Shown here: one piece after another, positions 9,996 through 17,978 of the stretch
How the letters are laid out: each line of letters opens with the position of its first letter
Position numbering within the stretch: the first letter of the stretch is position 1
NCBI GenBank assembly: GCA_013288385.1
Contig: JABDBZ010000017.1
Coordinates: 1 to 37,012 of the forward strand
Direction: 5' to 3'
Source of the DNA: Bacteroidota bacterium
GTDB taxonomy: Bacteria; Bacteroidota; Bacteroidia; B-17B0; Aurantibacillaceae
Length of the DNA: 37,012 bases
Notes under the pieces: generated by a model
What the model was told of the DNA's origin: nothing
What the model saw: only the letters and a program-made list of their open reading frames with translations
Database searches by the model: none
Translations under genes and position numbers: made by a program

Positions 9996-10433
9996 TTAAG
10001 ATGTGTGATCTCTCACAATGACCCATTTGTCATTTATTTTTTTCCAAAGCAAAGAATAGTAGCCACCTATTTGTGAATCTTTTCTTTTGATCTGCCATTT
10101 GCCAACTACATGTAAAGCAGTTGTTGAAAGTGTTTCGTATGAAATATTTGTAAAGATTAATTCTCCCATTAATTCTTTGCTCGAATAATTTTTCTTGTAG
10201 TTTTCCAATGTTTGTTTCCAACCGTAAGTGATTCCTTTGCTGCCAATAAACATCAGACTGTCGCTGTTCCAGTAATACAACATAAAACCATCGATATCAA
10301 AATTATTCCAGGCTTTTTCTTGTTTCTTCATTATTTCTTCAACCTCTTGTTTTGGCAAAAGTTTATGTTGAGAAAATAAATTTAGAGAAAAGGCAAATAA
10401 AATAAATGCTAAAAAATGTTTTTTCAATTTCAT
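9996..10433 (-). CDS. Secreted DUF4440/SnoaL-like (NTF2-fold) protein
   Basis: The 145-residue protein has a signal peptide ([22 protein letters not shown]). One small NTF2-like domain follows, with [34 protein letters not shown] and a closing [20 protein letters not shown], a pattern of DUF4440/SnoaL-like proteins. These folds bind or turn over varied small molecules, so no reaction can be assigned. The start at 10433 is preferred to 10451 because it begins the signal peptide and leaves a 4-base gap to the SpoIIE gene rather than an overlap. It sits between the SpoIIE gene and dsbD. Confidence 0.8.
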   Translation of the reverse strand: MKLKKHFLAFILFAFSLNLFSQHKLLPKQEVEEIMKKQEKAWNNFDIDGFMLYYWNSDSLMFIGSKGITYGWKQTLENYKKNYSSKELMGELIFTNISYETLSTTALHVVGKWQIKRKDSQIGGYYSLLWKKINDKWVIVRDHTS

Positions 10434-10437
10434 AAGA

Positions 10438-12750
10438 TCAGATTTTAACACCTATTACCAAAATGTCATCTACTTGTTCACTGTTTTTCATCCAATCATC
10501 AATAAAATCATTGAGGTGTTTATGTTGATCAGCAATAGATAAACCTTGAATATTGAGAATGATCTCTTTAAATTTTCCGGTCATTAATTTTTTCTTTTTC
10601 GGTCCGCCAAACTGATCAGCATATCCATCGCTAAATAAATAAATGGTATCTCCCTTATTCAATTCCACATCATGTTGTTCAAATACCTGACTATCCTGAG
10701 TTAAACCACCAATAGCAACTTTTGTTGCTTTTATTTCTTCCACTTCATTCGAATCTTTTTTCACGATCCATAAAGGTCTGTTTGCACCTGCATACGAAAT
10801 AGTAGTTGTATCTTTTTTATTTTTTATTGGAATACAACACAACGCCAAGTCCATTCCATCTCTTGTAGAAGTTGCGTCAGAAGATTGACGTAAAGCAATT
10901 TTAACGCCTTTATTTAATTCAGATAAAATTGCGCCCGGTTGATTTGCAAGATCCACTGCATCTTTTAATTTCTCATAACCAATCATGCTCATGAATGCGC
11001 CCGGTACACCGTGACCAGTGCAGTCAACAGAAGCAATGTATACTTTATTTTCATCTACCCGTCTATCAGAGAAAAAATAAAAATCGCCACTCACAATATC
11101 TTTTGGTTTGTATAAAATAAAATAATCCTGGAGATACTGATTGATCTCTTCTTTCGGTGGTAAAATAGCATGTTGGATTCGTCGTGCATATTGAATACTT
11201 TGTTCGGTCTCCAAACTTTTTTGTTCAATCAATTTGCTCTTCGCTTCAATCTCAGATTTTTGCATACTGATTTCATTCGATTGCTTTTCTAAGAGAAGAT
11301 TCGCTTTTTTCTTTTGTTGGAAATTTCTGAAAATGAAAAAAGCAAAAGCAGCCATTAACAATACCCCACCAACTAAAACATACATATAAAACATTTGTTG
11401 CTTTATCTCTGCGTCTTGAATTGCTTTTTCTCTGTTGGCAAACTTTAGTTCGTTGGCACGCTTTTCATTCTCTGCCGTTTCTATTGCTAAATTTTGATTC
11501 GATTTATTAAGTGCACTTTGTTGCTCTTTTAATTCATACTCTTGCACTTTTCTTACTACAGCTAATCGCTCAAATTCTTTTGCATTTCTCTCTGCTTCCA
11601 ACTGCTTTTTTTCCAACTCTATTTGTTGTTGTTCAAATTGAAGATCCTTGATTCGTTTTTGTTGTTCAGCCAGTGCCAAATCTTTTTCTTTTTTCTCTCC
11701 TTCGAGCTTTTGCGCTACAATCTCGGCCTCTTTCTTTTTAAGTTCCGCTTCTTTTAAATCCTGAGCTTGTTTCAATGCATTTATCTCAGCCATTTTTTTA
11801 TCGGCCTCCATCCTTAAATTCTCAATCTCTAGTTTTTTATTATCATCGGCTGTTTGCGTTAATAAAAATTTGGTAGACTCACTAATGCCTTTTACTTGCT
11901 TTGTAAATAAATTGAGATAAGCTCCGTCAGAAGTAAATTTCTTTTTTCGTTTATTAAAATAAATTTTTCCGGCTGGTTTGTTAAGCAATAAGCTCATTAA
12001 ATCGGTACTAACAGAATTTGCAATATTATCTGTCATATGCACTTTCCATTTATCAAGTTTATAAATAGAAGTGTCAAATAAATTATCTACATCCGCATCA
12101 ACAATAATAGAATGCTCGCTAAATCCTTCCTTATTAAATCGAATCACGTAATCAAAATTCAATTCTAATTTTAATTCAAAAGTTCCATCAGGTTTGCTTT
12201 CTGTTTCATAGATCACAAAATTATCTATGTCTATAGTAATCTTAACGCCTCCTAATTCTTTTCCTAATTTCTCAACCTTCCCTCTAAAATCAAGATAAGC
12301 GTATTGATATCTTCTGGAAGAATTCTTTTTTAATTTATTTCCCTGATCATCGTAAAGAAAATAATCTCCCACAAAATCTTTCCCTTTTAAAAAACCTTCG
12401 GCTGCCAATTTACCATCATCACTAAAAAATTTAACCGCTCCATTTGGTTCATTATTTACAAACCTCATTTCACTTTCTATTTTTCCGGCACTATTATATG
12501 TTTTCCAAAGACCAACCTTTTTATTGTTTTCATAATAACCGTCCTCAACAATTTGGTTGTTTTTATAAAATTTATACTTTTTCCCTTTTTTGTCTTTTCC
12601 TAAATAAACCCACCGACCTTGTTTAACGCTGTTATTTTCAATCACATTAACAGTATCCCCCAAGTACATATCATATGAAGTAACAATAGGTTTTTGCGCC
12701 AGCATAAAAGAGGCGGTTAAACATAAAAATATAAGGGCAATTTTCTTCAC
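10438..12750 (-). CDS. SpoIIE-type phosphatase with YwqK/MORN-like sensor region, coiled coil and one membrane span
   Basis: This is a membrane signalling protein. Numbered from 12777, the order is a signal-like helix (ending MLAQKP), YwqK/MORN-variant repeats at about 45-135 (DGYYENNKKVGLWKTY, NEPNGAVKFFSDDGKL), and a carboxypeptidase-like fold at about 160-240. A long Lys/Glu/Gln coiled coil (310-455), a membrane helix (about 462-485), a second coiled coil and a SpoIIE phosphatase domain (545-779) follow. Metal-binding Asp motifs are intact: VSGDFYFF, VDCTGHGVPGAFMS, FSDGYADQFGG and EQVDDILVIG. The likely substrate is an anti-sigma-antagonist-type phosphoprotein, not present here. No ATG starts the frame. 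GTG at 12750 opens directly on KKIALIFLCL and has a TAATTTTG box just upstream; TTG at 12777 is the alternative. Confidence 0.85.
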   Translation of the reverse strand: MKKIALIFLCLTASFMLAQKPIVTSYDMYLGDTVNVIENNSVKQGRWVYLGKDKKGKKYKFYKNNQIVEDGYYENNKKVGLWKTYNSAGKIESEMRFVNNEPNGAVKFFSDDGKLAAEGFLKGKDFVGDYFLYDDQGNKLKKNSSRRYQYAYLDFRGKVEKLGKELGGVKITIDIDNFVIYETESKPDGTFELKLELNFDYVIRFNKEGFSEHSIIVDADVDNLFDTSIYKLDKWKVHMTDNIANSVSTDLMSLLLNKPAGKIYFNKRKKKFTSDGAYLNLFTKQVKGISESTKFLLTQTADDNKKLEIENLRMEADKKMAEINALKQAQDLKEAELKKKEAEIVAQKLEGEKKEKDLALAEQQKRIKDLQFEQQQIELEKKQLEAERNAKEFERLAVVRKVQEYELKEQQSALNKSNQNLAIETAENEKRANELKFANREKAIQDAEIKQQMFYMYVLVGGVLLMAAFAFFIFRNFQQKKKANLLLEKQSNEISMQKSEIEAKSKLIEQKSLETEQSIQYARRIQHAILPPKEEINQYLQDYFILYKPKDIVSGDFYFFSDRRVDENKVYIASVDCTGHGVPGAFMSMIGYEKLKDAVDLANQPGAILSELNKGVKIALRQSSDATSTRDGMDLALCCIPIKNKKDTTTISYAGANRPLWIVKKDSNEVEEIKATKVAIGGLTQDSQVFEQHDVELNKGDTIYLFSDGYADQFGGPKKKKLMTGKFKEIILNIQGLSIADQHKHLNDFIDDWMKNSEQVDDILVIGVKI

Positions 12751-12755
12751 TACAT

Positions 12756-12763
12756 CAAAATTA
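12756..12763 (-). promoter_or_regulatory. Possible -7 box of the SpoIIE gene
   Basis: The minus strand reads TAATTTTG (TAnnTTTG), five bases before the GTG start proposed at 12750. If used, the message would be almost leaderless and the TTG start at 12777 would lie upstream of transcription. No -33 TTG is seen at 17-23 bases. Confidence 0.3.
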
Positions 12764-12794
12764 TAATGAATTTTCAAATAATTAAATAATTGTT

Positions 12795-12802
12795 TACCTT
12801 TG
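12795..12802 (+). promoter_or_regulatory. -7 box of the SAM-riboswitch operon
   Basis: TACCTTTG matches TAnnTTTG and lies 18 bases before the 5' strand of the riboswitch P1 helix. Transcription would start near 12809, just before the aptamer, which supports its use. Confidence 0.5.
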
Positions 12803-12820
12803 TATCAGTTCTTTTGACAA

Positions 12821-12995
12821 ACTTATCAAGAAAGGCCTAGGGAAACGCCCGAAGAAGCCTTACCAACCCTTGTAAAATGTTGAATTATGAATGTTGAATT
12901 ATGAGTTGTAACCCAATTCATAATTTATAACTCAAAATTCATAACTTTTGCTAGAAGGTGGGAATTCGTCTTGGATTAAACCAAGAAAGATAAGT
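12821..12995 (+). ncRNA. SAM-I (S-box) riboswitch aptamer
   Basis: The sequence follows the S-box plan. P1 is ACTTATC (12821-12827) with GATAAGT (12989-12995). P2 is AAGGC (12832-12836) with GCCTT (12857-12861), enclosing GGGAAACGCCCGAAGAAGCC. P3 runs from CCAACCCTT to AAGGTGGG, and P4 is CTTGG/CCAAG at 12970-12985, followed by AAAGATAAGT. The P3 arm is enlarged by about 70 AT-rich bases that look like an inserted repeat. When SAM is bound, P1 is stable and the downstream terminator can form. Its position before a SAM methyltransferase and metH fits feedback control of methionine/SAM metabolism. Confidence 0.85.
12880..12946 (+). repeat. AT-rich palindromic repeat inside the riboswitch P3 arm
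   Basis: The segment holds two tandem TTGAATTATGA units and then complementary AATTCATAATTTATAAC and TCAAAATTCATAAC. It folds on itself and extends P3 without disturbing the aptamer core. An ATTCAAAATTCAAAATT-like tract also occurs inside metH (about 17073-17105). Confidence 0.6.
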
Positions 12996-13072
12996 CGGAT
13001 ACAATTAGATTTAAAGTTAAAAATATAACCTAATCCCTTCCGACTAAAAACGAGAAGGGATTTTTTATTTTA
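12993..13072 (+). terminator. Riboswitch expression platform: antiterminator and intrinsic terminator
   Basis: The terminator stem is AATCCCTTC (13032-13040) with GAAGGGATT (13054-13062), followed by a T-rich tract to 13072. The antiterminator is AGTCGGA (12993-12999), which overlaps the 3' strand of P1, pairing with TCCGACT (13039-13045) in the terminator. P1 and the antiterminator therefore exclude each other, so SAM binding should favour termination. The T-tract runs directly into the first start codon (13073), which leaves no room for a separate leader. Confidence 0.8.
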
Positions 13073-13864
13073 ATGAGTGCAGAAGTAATAAATAGATTCG
13101 CTGATAGAGTTGATAATTATATCAAATATCGCCCGCATTACCCGCAGGAATTATTTGATTTTTTATTGGCTCAACATATCATTTCTAAAGATTCAGTAAT
13201 TGCAGATATTGGTTCTGGAACAGGGATTTCTTCAGAGCCATTTCTAAAAATGAATTTAACAGTTTACGGTATTGAACCCAATAAAGAAATGCGTGAAGCA
13301 GCAGAAAATTTATTAGTAGGTTATAAAAATTTTAAAAGTATTGATGCTACTGCAGAACATACAACATTAGAAAATAATTCGGTCGACTTAATAGTTGCCG
13401 GACAAGCGTTTCATTGGTTCGACAGAGAAAAAACAAAACAAGAATTTAAACGGATTCTAAAACCAAATGGAACTGTGTTGTTAATGTGGAATGATAGGAG
13501 AACTGATAGCACTCCTGCCGGCCGGCAAGGCGGGGATTTCTTAAAGTCGTATGAAGACTTTTTACAATTATGTGGTAACGATTACAAAACAGTAAATCAT
13601 AAAAATGTTCAGGACAAAAAGATATTTGATGACTTTTTTGGGGAAAATAATTATCATGAAAAATGGTTTTACTCATATCAGGACGTTGATCTAACCGGAT
13701 TAACAGGTCGTGTATTATCTTCTTCTTATATGCCCAACAAAGGGCATGTAAATTATGAACATATGATGTATTGTTTAAAAAAATTGTTTGCGAGGTATCA
13801 GCAAAACAATCAAGTGCGTTTAGATTATGATACTAAAATTTATTATGGCTCTCTCAATAATTAA
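13073..13864 (+). CDS. Class I SAM-dependent methyltransferase (Methyltransf_11 type)
   Basis: This 263-residue cytoplasmic enzyme has the SAM-binding motif VIADIGSGTGISSEP, an acidic strand end (VYGIEPNKEMREAA), the VDLIVAGQAFHWFDREK motif and ILKPNGTVLLMWNDRR. Its substrate is unknown. It is the first gene after the SAM riboswitch and lies 21 bases before metH, so its activity is probably tied to SAM or homocysteine supply. Residues about 146-154 (STPAGRQGG) are encoded by a GC-rich palindromic repeat and look like an in-frame insertion between WNDRR and the DFLKSYEDFL helix. Confidence 0.85.
   Translation: MSAEVINRFADRVDNYIKYRPHYPQELFDFLLAQHIISKDSVIADIGSGTGISSEPFLKMNLTVYGIEPNKEMREAAENLLVGYKNFKSIDATAEHTTLENNSVDLIVAGQAFHWFDREKTKQEFKRILKPNGTVLLMWNDRRTDSTPAGRQGGDFLKSYEDFLQLCGNDYKTVNHKNVQDKKIFDDFFGENNYHEKWFYSYQDVDLTGLTGRVLSSSYMPNKGHVNYEHMMYCLKKLFARYQQNNQVRLDYDTKIYYGSLNN
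13514..13534 (+). repeat. GC-rich palindromic repeat inside the methyltransferase gene
   Basis: CCTGCCGGCCGGCAAGGCGG is far richer in GC than its AT-rich surroundings, nearly palindromic, and read as PAGRQGG. It resembles the CCTGCC...GGCGGG-type elements inside the rluB-like gene at 28611-28632. Confidence 0.7.
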
Positions 13865-13884
13865 TATAACAAATTAGGAACTAT

Positions 13885-16800
13885 ATGAACTCAGACATTA
13901 AAAAAGAATTAGAGAAACGGATCTTGATCATTGATGGTGCAATGGGTACCATGATTCAACAATACAAGTTGGAAGAAAAAGATTATCGCGGAAAACGTTT
14001 TGCAGATTGGCATAAAGATCTACAAGGCAATAACGATTTGCTGTCAATCACACAACCAAATATTATCAAAGCTATTCATAAAGAATATTTGAAAGCCGGT
14101 GCAGATATTATTGAAACCAATACATTTAGCGGAACTACAATTGCTATGGCTGATTACGATATGCAAGAACTGGTACACGAATTAAATTTTGAATCAGCTA
14201 AAATTGCAAAAGAAGCTATTGCGGAATTTAATAAAGAGTTTCCCGAACAAGCTTCCAGAGCCAAATTTGTAGCGGGTGCAATCGGGCCAACTAATCGTAC
14301 ATTATCTCTTTCGCCCAATGTAAACGATCCCGGATTCAGAGCAGTAACTTTTGATGAATTGGTTACAGCATATACGCAACAAGTAAAAGGTTTAGTAGAA
14401 GGTGGTGCAGATTTACTTTTGATAGAAACTATTTTTGATACACTCAATGCAAAAGCCGCATTGTTCGCGATTCAAAATTATTGTAAATCTATTGACCGCA
14501 AAATGCCTGTGATGGTTTCCGGAACTATTACAGATGCGAGTGGAAGAACTTTATCAGGACAAACAACTGAGGCATTTTTAAATTCTGTTTCACATGTTGA
14601 TTTGTTAAGTGTAGGATTAAATTGCGCTCTTGGCGCAAAAGATATGCGCCCATATCTAGAAGAGTTATCTAACAAAGCTCCGTTTTTTGTAAGCGCTTAT
14701 CCTAATGCCGGGTTACCAAATCAGTTTGGTGAATACGATCAGGATGCACATGAAATGGGACATCAGATAGAAGATTTTTTAAAAGCAGGTTTCATAAATA
14801 TTGTTGGTGGCTGTTGCGGTACAACTCCTGCACACATAAAACGAATTGCTGAATTAGCAAAAAATATTGCACCTCGTAAAAAACCAATTGCCGATCATTT
14901 AATGCATTTGAGTGGCTTGGAGCCCTTGACATTAAGACCAGAAAGTAATTTTATGAATGTTGGTGAACGCACAAATGTTACCGGCTCCAAAAAATTCCTA
15001 CGTTTAATTAAAGAAGGAAATTACGAAGAAGCATTATCAATTGCGAAAGATCAGGTTGATGGTGGTGCTCAGGTTATTGATGTAAACATGGATGAAGGTA
15101 TGTTGGATAGCGAAGCAGCGATGACAACATTTTTAAATTTAATTGCGTCAGAGCCGGATATTTCTCGTGTACCTATAATGATCGACTCTTCAAAATGGAC
15201 AGTTATTGAAGCCGGATTAAAATGTGTACAAGGTAAAGCAATTGTAAATTCAATCTCCATGAAAGAAGGAGAGCAAAAATTTATTGAACAAGCTGAAAAA
15301 ATAAAGCAATATGGCGCAGCTGTTATCGTGATGGCTTTTGATGAAGTTGGTCAGGCTGATACATTGCAACGCCGTATAGATATTTGCAAACGCGCTTATG
15401 ATATCTTGGTAAACAAAGTTCATTTCCCTCCTCAGGATATTATTTTCGACCCGAATATTTTTCCCGTTGCAACAGGTATGGAAGAACACCGCTTAAATGC
15501 ACTTGATTTTTTCAATGCTACAAAATGGATCAAAGAAAATTTACGGTATGCCAAAGTAAGTGGTGGTGTGAGCAACGTATCTTTTTCATTTAGAGGAAAT
15601 GATCATGTGCGTGAAGCTATTCATTCCGCATTTTTATTTCATGCAATTAAAAATGGTATGGATATGGGAATTGTAAATCCAAGTCAGCTTGTTATTTATG
15701 ATGACATTGATAAAAAATTATTAGAATTAGTTGAAGATGTTTTATTAAATCGGAGAGATGATGCGACTGAACGTTTAGTTGAACATGCCGAATCACTAAA
15801 AGGTATTACTAAAAAGGAAACAGAAAAAGACGAAGAGTGGCGAAAAGGAACTGTTGAAGAACGCTTAAGTCATGCACTTGTTAAAGGTTTGGTAGAATAC
15901 ATTGATTTAGATACTGAAGAAGCTCGCTTAAAATTAGGCCGACCATTACATGTTATCGAAGGTCCGTTAATGGACGGAATGAATATTGTAGGTGATTTAT
16001 TTGGCGCAGGAAAAATGTTTTTACCGCAAGTTGTAAAAAGCGCGCGTGTGATGAAAAAAGCAGTCGCTTATTTGGAACCATATCTGCAAGCAGAAAAAGC
16101 AGATAACAAAGCAAAAGGAATTGTTGGAGATGGTAGACAAAATGCAGGAAAAATTTTAATGGCTACTGTAAAAGGTGATGTCCACGATATTGGAAAAAAT
16201 ATTGTTGGCGTTGTATTGGCTTGTAATAATTATGAGATTATTGATTTGGGTGTAATGGTTTCTTGCGATAAAATTTTAGAAGAAGCCAAAAAACACAATG
16301 TAGATATTATTGGATTGAGTGGTTTGATTACTCCATCATTGGATGAAATGGTTCACGTTGCAAAAGAAATGGAACGTTTAAATTTTAAAATGCCATTAAT
16401 GATTGGTGGCGCTACAACTTCCAAAGTGCATACCGCCGTTAAGATTGCGCAGAATTATTCTGGTCCTGTAATTCATGTAAACGACGCCAGTAAATCGGTG
16501 CCTGTTGCAAGCAGTTTAATATCTAATGAATTGCGTGCAGCATTTATGTTAGATGTAAATAAAGATTATGATCGCGTTCGTGAACAAAATAAAAATGCAC
16601 AATCGCAAAATAAATTTGTTTCGTTACAAGAAGCGCGTCAAAATAAATTCCCGATTGATTGGAGTAAAGCAGAAATTCAGAAACCGGCATTTATTGGCAC
16701 AAAAGTTTTTGATAATTACGACTTGAAAGAGATTGCTGAGTATATCGACTGGACGCCATTTTTCCATAGCTGGGAAATGAAAGGCGTATATCCGAAAATA

Positions 16801-17616
16801 TTAACGGATGAAAAACACGGTGTTGAAGCAACAAAATTATTTAATGAAGCAAAAGAAATGCTTGCAAAAGTTATTTCTGAAAAGTGGTTAATAGCAAAAG
16901 CTGTTATTGGCATTTATCCTGCAAATACTGTAAATGATGATGACATTGCGGTTTACAAATCCTTCGACTCCGCTCAGGATGACAAACCCGTGTATACATT
17001 CCATTCGTTACGTCAACAAACAAAAAAACCGGCGGGTCAATACAATATAGCACTCTCAGATTTCATCGCGCCAATTCAAAATTCAAAATTTAACATTCAA
17101 TATTCCGATTTCCTCGGCTCTTTCGCTTTATCAACCGGATTTGGAATTGATGAACACGTGAAAAAATTTGAAGCAGCACATGATGATTACAGTGCCATTA
17201 TGTTGAAAGCAATTGCTGATCGTTTAGCAGAAGCATTTGCAGAATTAATGCATAAAAAAGTACGTAAAGAAATTTGGGGTTATGCTAAAAACGAAACGTT
17301 AAGTAACACTGAATTAATTAAAGAAGAATACGATGGCATTCGTCCCGCTCCGGGTTATCCTGCACAACCAGACCATACTGAAAAACTAACAATTTGGAAA
17401 TTATTGGACGTTGAAAAAAATACGGGAATTATTTTAACAGATAGTTTGGCTATGCTACCAACTGCTGCTGTAAGTGGTTTATATTTTGCAAATGCGAATT
17501 CGCAATATTTTGGATTAGGAAAAATAAATAAAGAGCAAGTTGAAGATTATGCGAAGCGCAAAAATTTAAGCATTGCTGAAGCAGAGAGATGGTTAGGGCC
17601 CGTGTTGAGTTATTAA
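13885..17616 (+). CDS. metH: Cobalamin-dependent methionine synthase
   Basis: MetH moves a methyl group from 5-methyltetrahydrofolate through cobalamin to homocysteine, giving methionine. All four modules are present in 1243 residues. The homocysteine domain (1 to about 330) has Zn ligands C247, C310 and C311 ([22 protein letters not shown]). The pterin domain (about 345-620) has [14 protein letters not shown]. The cap and B12 domains (about 640-880) have [12 protein letters not shown] with His767. The SAM-dependent reactivation domain (about 900-1243) has [15 protein letters not shown]. Two stretches in the reactivation domain look like repeat-derived inserts: SFDSAQDD at 1026-1033 and [13 protein letters not shown] near 1063-1075. 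It is controlled with the preceding methyltransferase by the SAM riboswitch. Confidence 0.97.
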   Translation: MNSDIKKELEKRILIIDGAMGTMIQQYKLEEKDYRGKRFADWHKDLQGNNDLLSITQPNIIKAIHKEYLKAGADIIETNTFSGTTIAMADYDMQELVHELNFESAKIAKEAIAEFNKEFPEQASRAKFVAGAIGPTNRTLSLSPNVNDPGFRAVTFDELVTAYTQQVKGLVEGGADLLLIETIFDTLNAKAALFAIQNYCKSIDRKMPVMVSGTITDASGRTLSGQTTEAFLNSVSHVDLLSVGLNCALGAKDMRPYLEELSNKAPFFVSAYPNAGLPNQFGEYDQDAHEMGHQIEDFLKAGFINIVGGCCGTTPAHIKRIAELAKNIAPRKKPIADHLMHLSGLEPLTLRPESNFMNVGERTNVTGSKKFLRLIKEGNYEEALSIAKDQVDGGAQVIDVNMDEGMLDSEAAMTTFLNLIASEPDISRVPIMIDSSKWTVIEAGLKCVQGKAIVNSISMKEGEQKFIEQAEKIKQYGAAVIVMAFDEVGQADTLQRRIDICKRAYDILVNKVHFPPQDIIFDPNIFPVATGMEEHRLNALDFFNATKWIKENLRYAKVSGGVSNVSFSFRGNDHVREAIHSAFLFHAIKNGMDMGIVNPSQLVIYDDIDKKLLELVEDVLLNRRDDATERLVEHAESLKGITKKETEKDEEWRKGTVEERLSHALVKGLVEYIDLDTEEARLKLGRPLHVIEGPLMDGMNIVGDLFGAGKMFLPQVVKSARVMKKAVAYLEPYLQAEKADNKAKGIVGDGRQNAGKILMATVKGDVHDIGKNIVGVVLACNNYEIIDLGVMVSCDKILEEAKKHNVDIIGLSGLITPSLDEMVHVAKEMERLNFKMPLMIGGATTSKVHTAVKIAQNYSGPVIHVNDASKSVPVASSLISNELRAAFMLDVNKDYDRVREQNKNAQSQNKFVSLQEARQNKFPIDWSKAEIQKPAFIGTKVFDNYDLKEIAEYIDWTPFFHSWEMKGVYPKILTDEKHGVEATKLFNEAKEMLAKVISEKWLIAKAVIGIYPANTVNDDDIAVYKSFDSAQDDKPVYTFHSLRQQTKKPAGQYNIALSDFIAPIQNSKFNIQYSDFLGSFALSTGFGIDEHVKKFEAAHDDYSAIMLKAIADRLAEAFAELMHKKVRKEIWGYAKNETLSNTELIKEEYDGIRPAPGYPAQPDHTEKLTIWKLLDVEKNTGIILTDSLAMLPTAAVSGLYFANANSQYFGLGKINKEQVEDYAKRKNLSIAEAERWLGPVLSY
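16960..16983 (-). repeat. Interspersed CTGAGCGGAGTCGAAGG repeat inside metH
   Basis: The plus strand TCCTTCGACTCCGCTCAGG plus ATGAC is the reverse complement of the repeat at 6214 and 32854, with two changes. It is exactly eight codons in frame, read SFDSAQDD. Confidence 0.85.
17073..17105 (+). repeat. AT-rich ATTCAAAATTC-type repeat inside metH
   Basis: The tract AATTCAAAATTCAAAATTT continues into AACATTCAATATTC, and is translated as [11 protein letters not shown] in the reactivation domain. It resembles the AT-rich repeat in the riboswitch P3 arm, but the tract is simple in composition. Confidence 0.45.
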
Positions 17617-17620
17617 TTGA

Positions 17621-17650
17621 GCTTTTCCAAAGTTTGAAACTTTGGTAAGC
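17621..17650. repeat. Imperfect palindrome after metH
   Basis: GCTTTTCCAAAGTTT and AAACTTTGGTAAGC form a hairpin starting five bases after the metH stop. The core TTCCAAAGTTT is shared with the perfect palindrome at 25611-25643. No T-run follows, so it may be a weak terminator or simply a repeat. Confidence 0.6.
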
Positions 17651-17864
17651 ACATTATTCTTAATGTTTTCGATCAAAAAAATACGTATAAATACGTATTT
17701 CATAATTGATAGAATTTTAGTATAATTACAACGTACTAAAATACTTGACATGTGCACTATAAAAAAGTACGCCTAATATCTGAGCATTTGTCATTAAAAA
17801 AATTAATTGAAGCTAATAGCTGAACTTGGTTTTTGATCTACCGGAACTCTTTATTGATTATTAC
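17651..17864. promoter_or_regulatory. AT-rich intergenic stretch with dyads between metH and tracrRNA
   Basis: No gene is seen. The self-complementary octamer ATACGTAT occurs twice at a 10-base period (17681-17688 and 17691-17698). ATTTTAGTA (17714-17722) is repeated inverted as TACTAAAAT (17734-17742). TTGACA at 17745-17750 is followed by GTGCAC. TGGTTTTTGATCTACC (17827-17842) has a near copy at the far end of the cas operon (23002-23017). These could be binding sites; none can be assigned. Confidence 0.4.
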
Positions 17865-17950
17865 TAAAAAAGAAAGCGAGAGATTGCTCTCCCGCTTTAG
17901 ATGTTTTCACAACGGAATAATCCTTATTGTGATTTGCTTTTCAAAATGAA
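17865..17950 (-). ncRNA. tracrRNA of the type II-C system
   Basis: Read on the minus strand, the RNA opens with an anti-repeat. The plus-strand TTGTGATTTGCTTTTCAAAA plus TG (17927-17948) equals the 5' part of the crRNA repeat with one extra T, so the minus transcript pairs with it over about 21 bp with one bulge. Next come the nexus-like AAGGATTATTCC and GTTGTGAAAACATC. The RNA ends in the hairpin AAAGCGGGAGAG-CAAT-CTCTCGCTTT followed by TTTTTT (T-run at 17866-17871), an intrinsic terminator. The promoter must lie in the cas9 leader; TATATTTA at 17954-17961 is a 7/8 match to TAnnTTTG. Ends are estimates. Confidence 0.85.
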
Positions 17951-17978
17951 CTATAAATATAAAATTTAATTTTAATAT

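Noticed and set aside
17745-17760. A sigma-70-like promoter starting TTGACA before the CRISPR locus
   Set aside because: The phylum uses TTG/TAnnTTTG promoters, no matching -7 box lies at the right distance, and the site is over 200 bases from cas9 with the tracrRNA terminator between.
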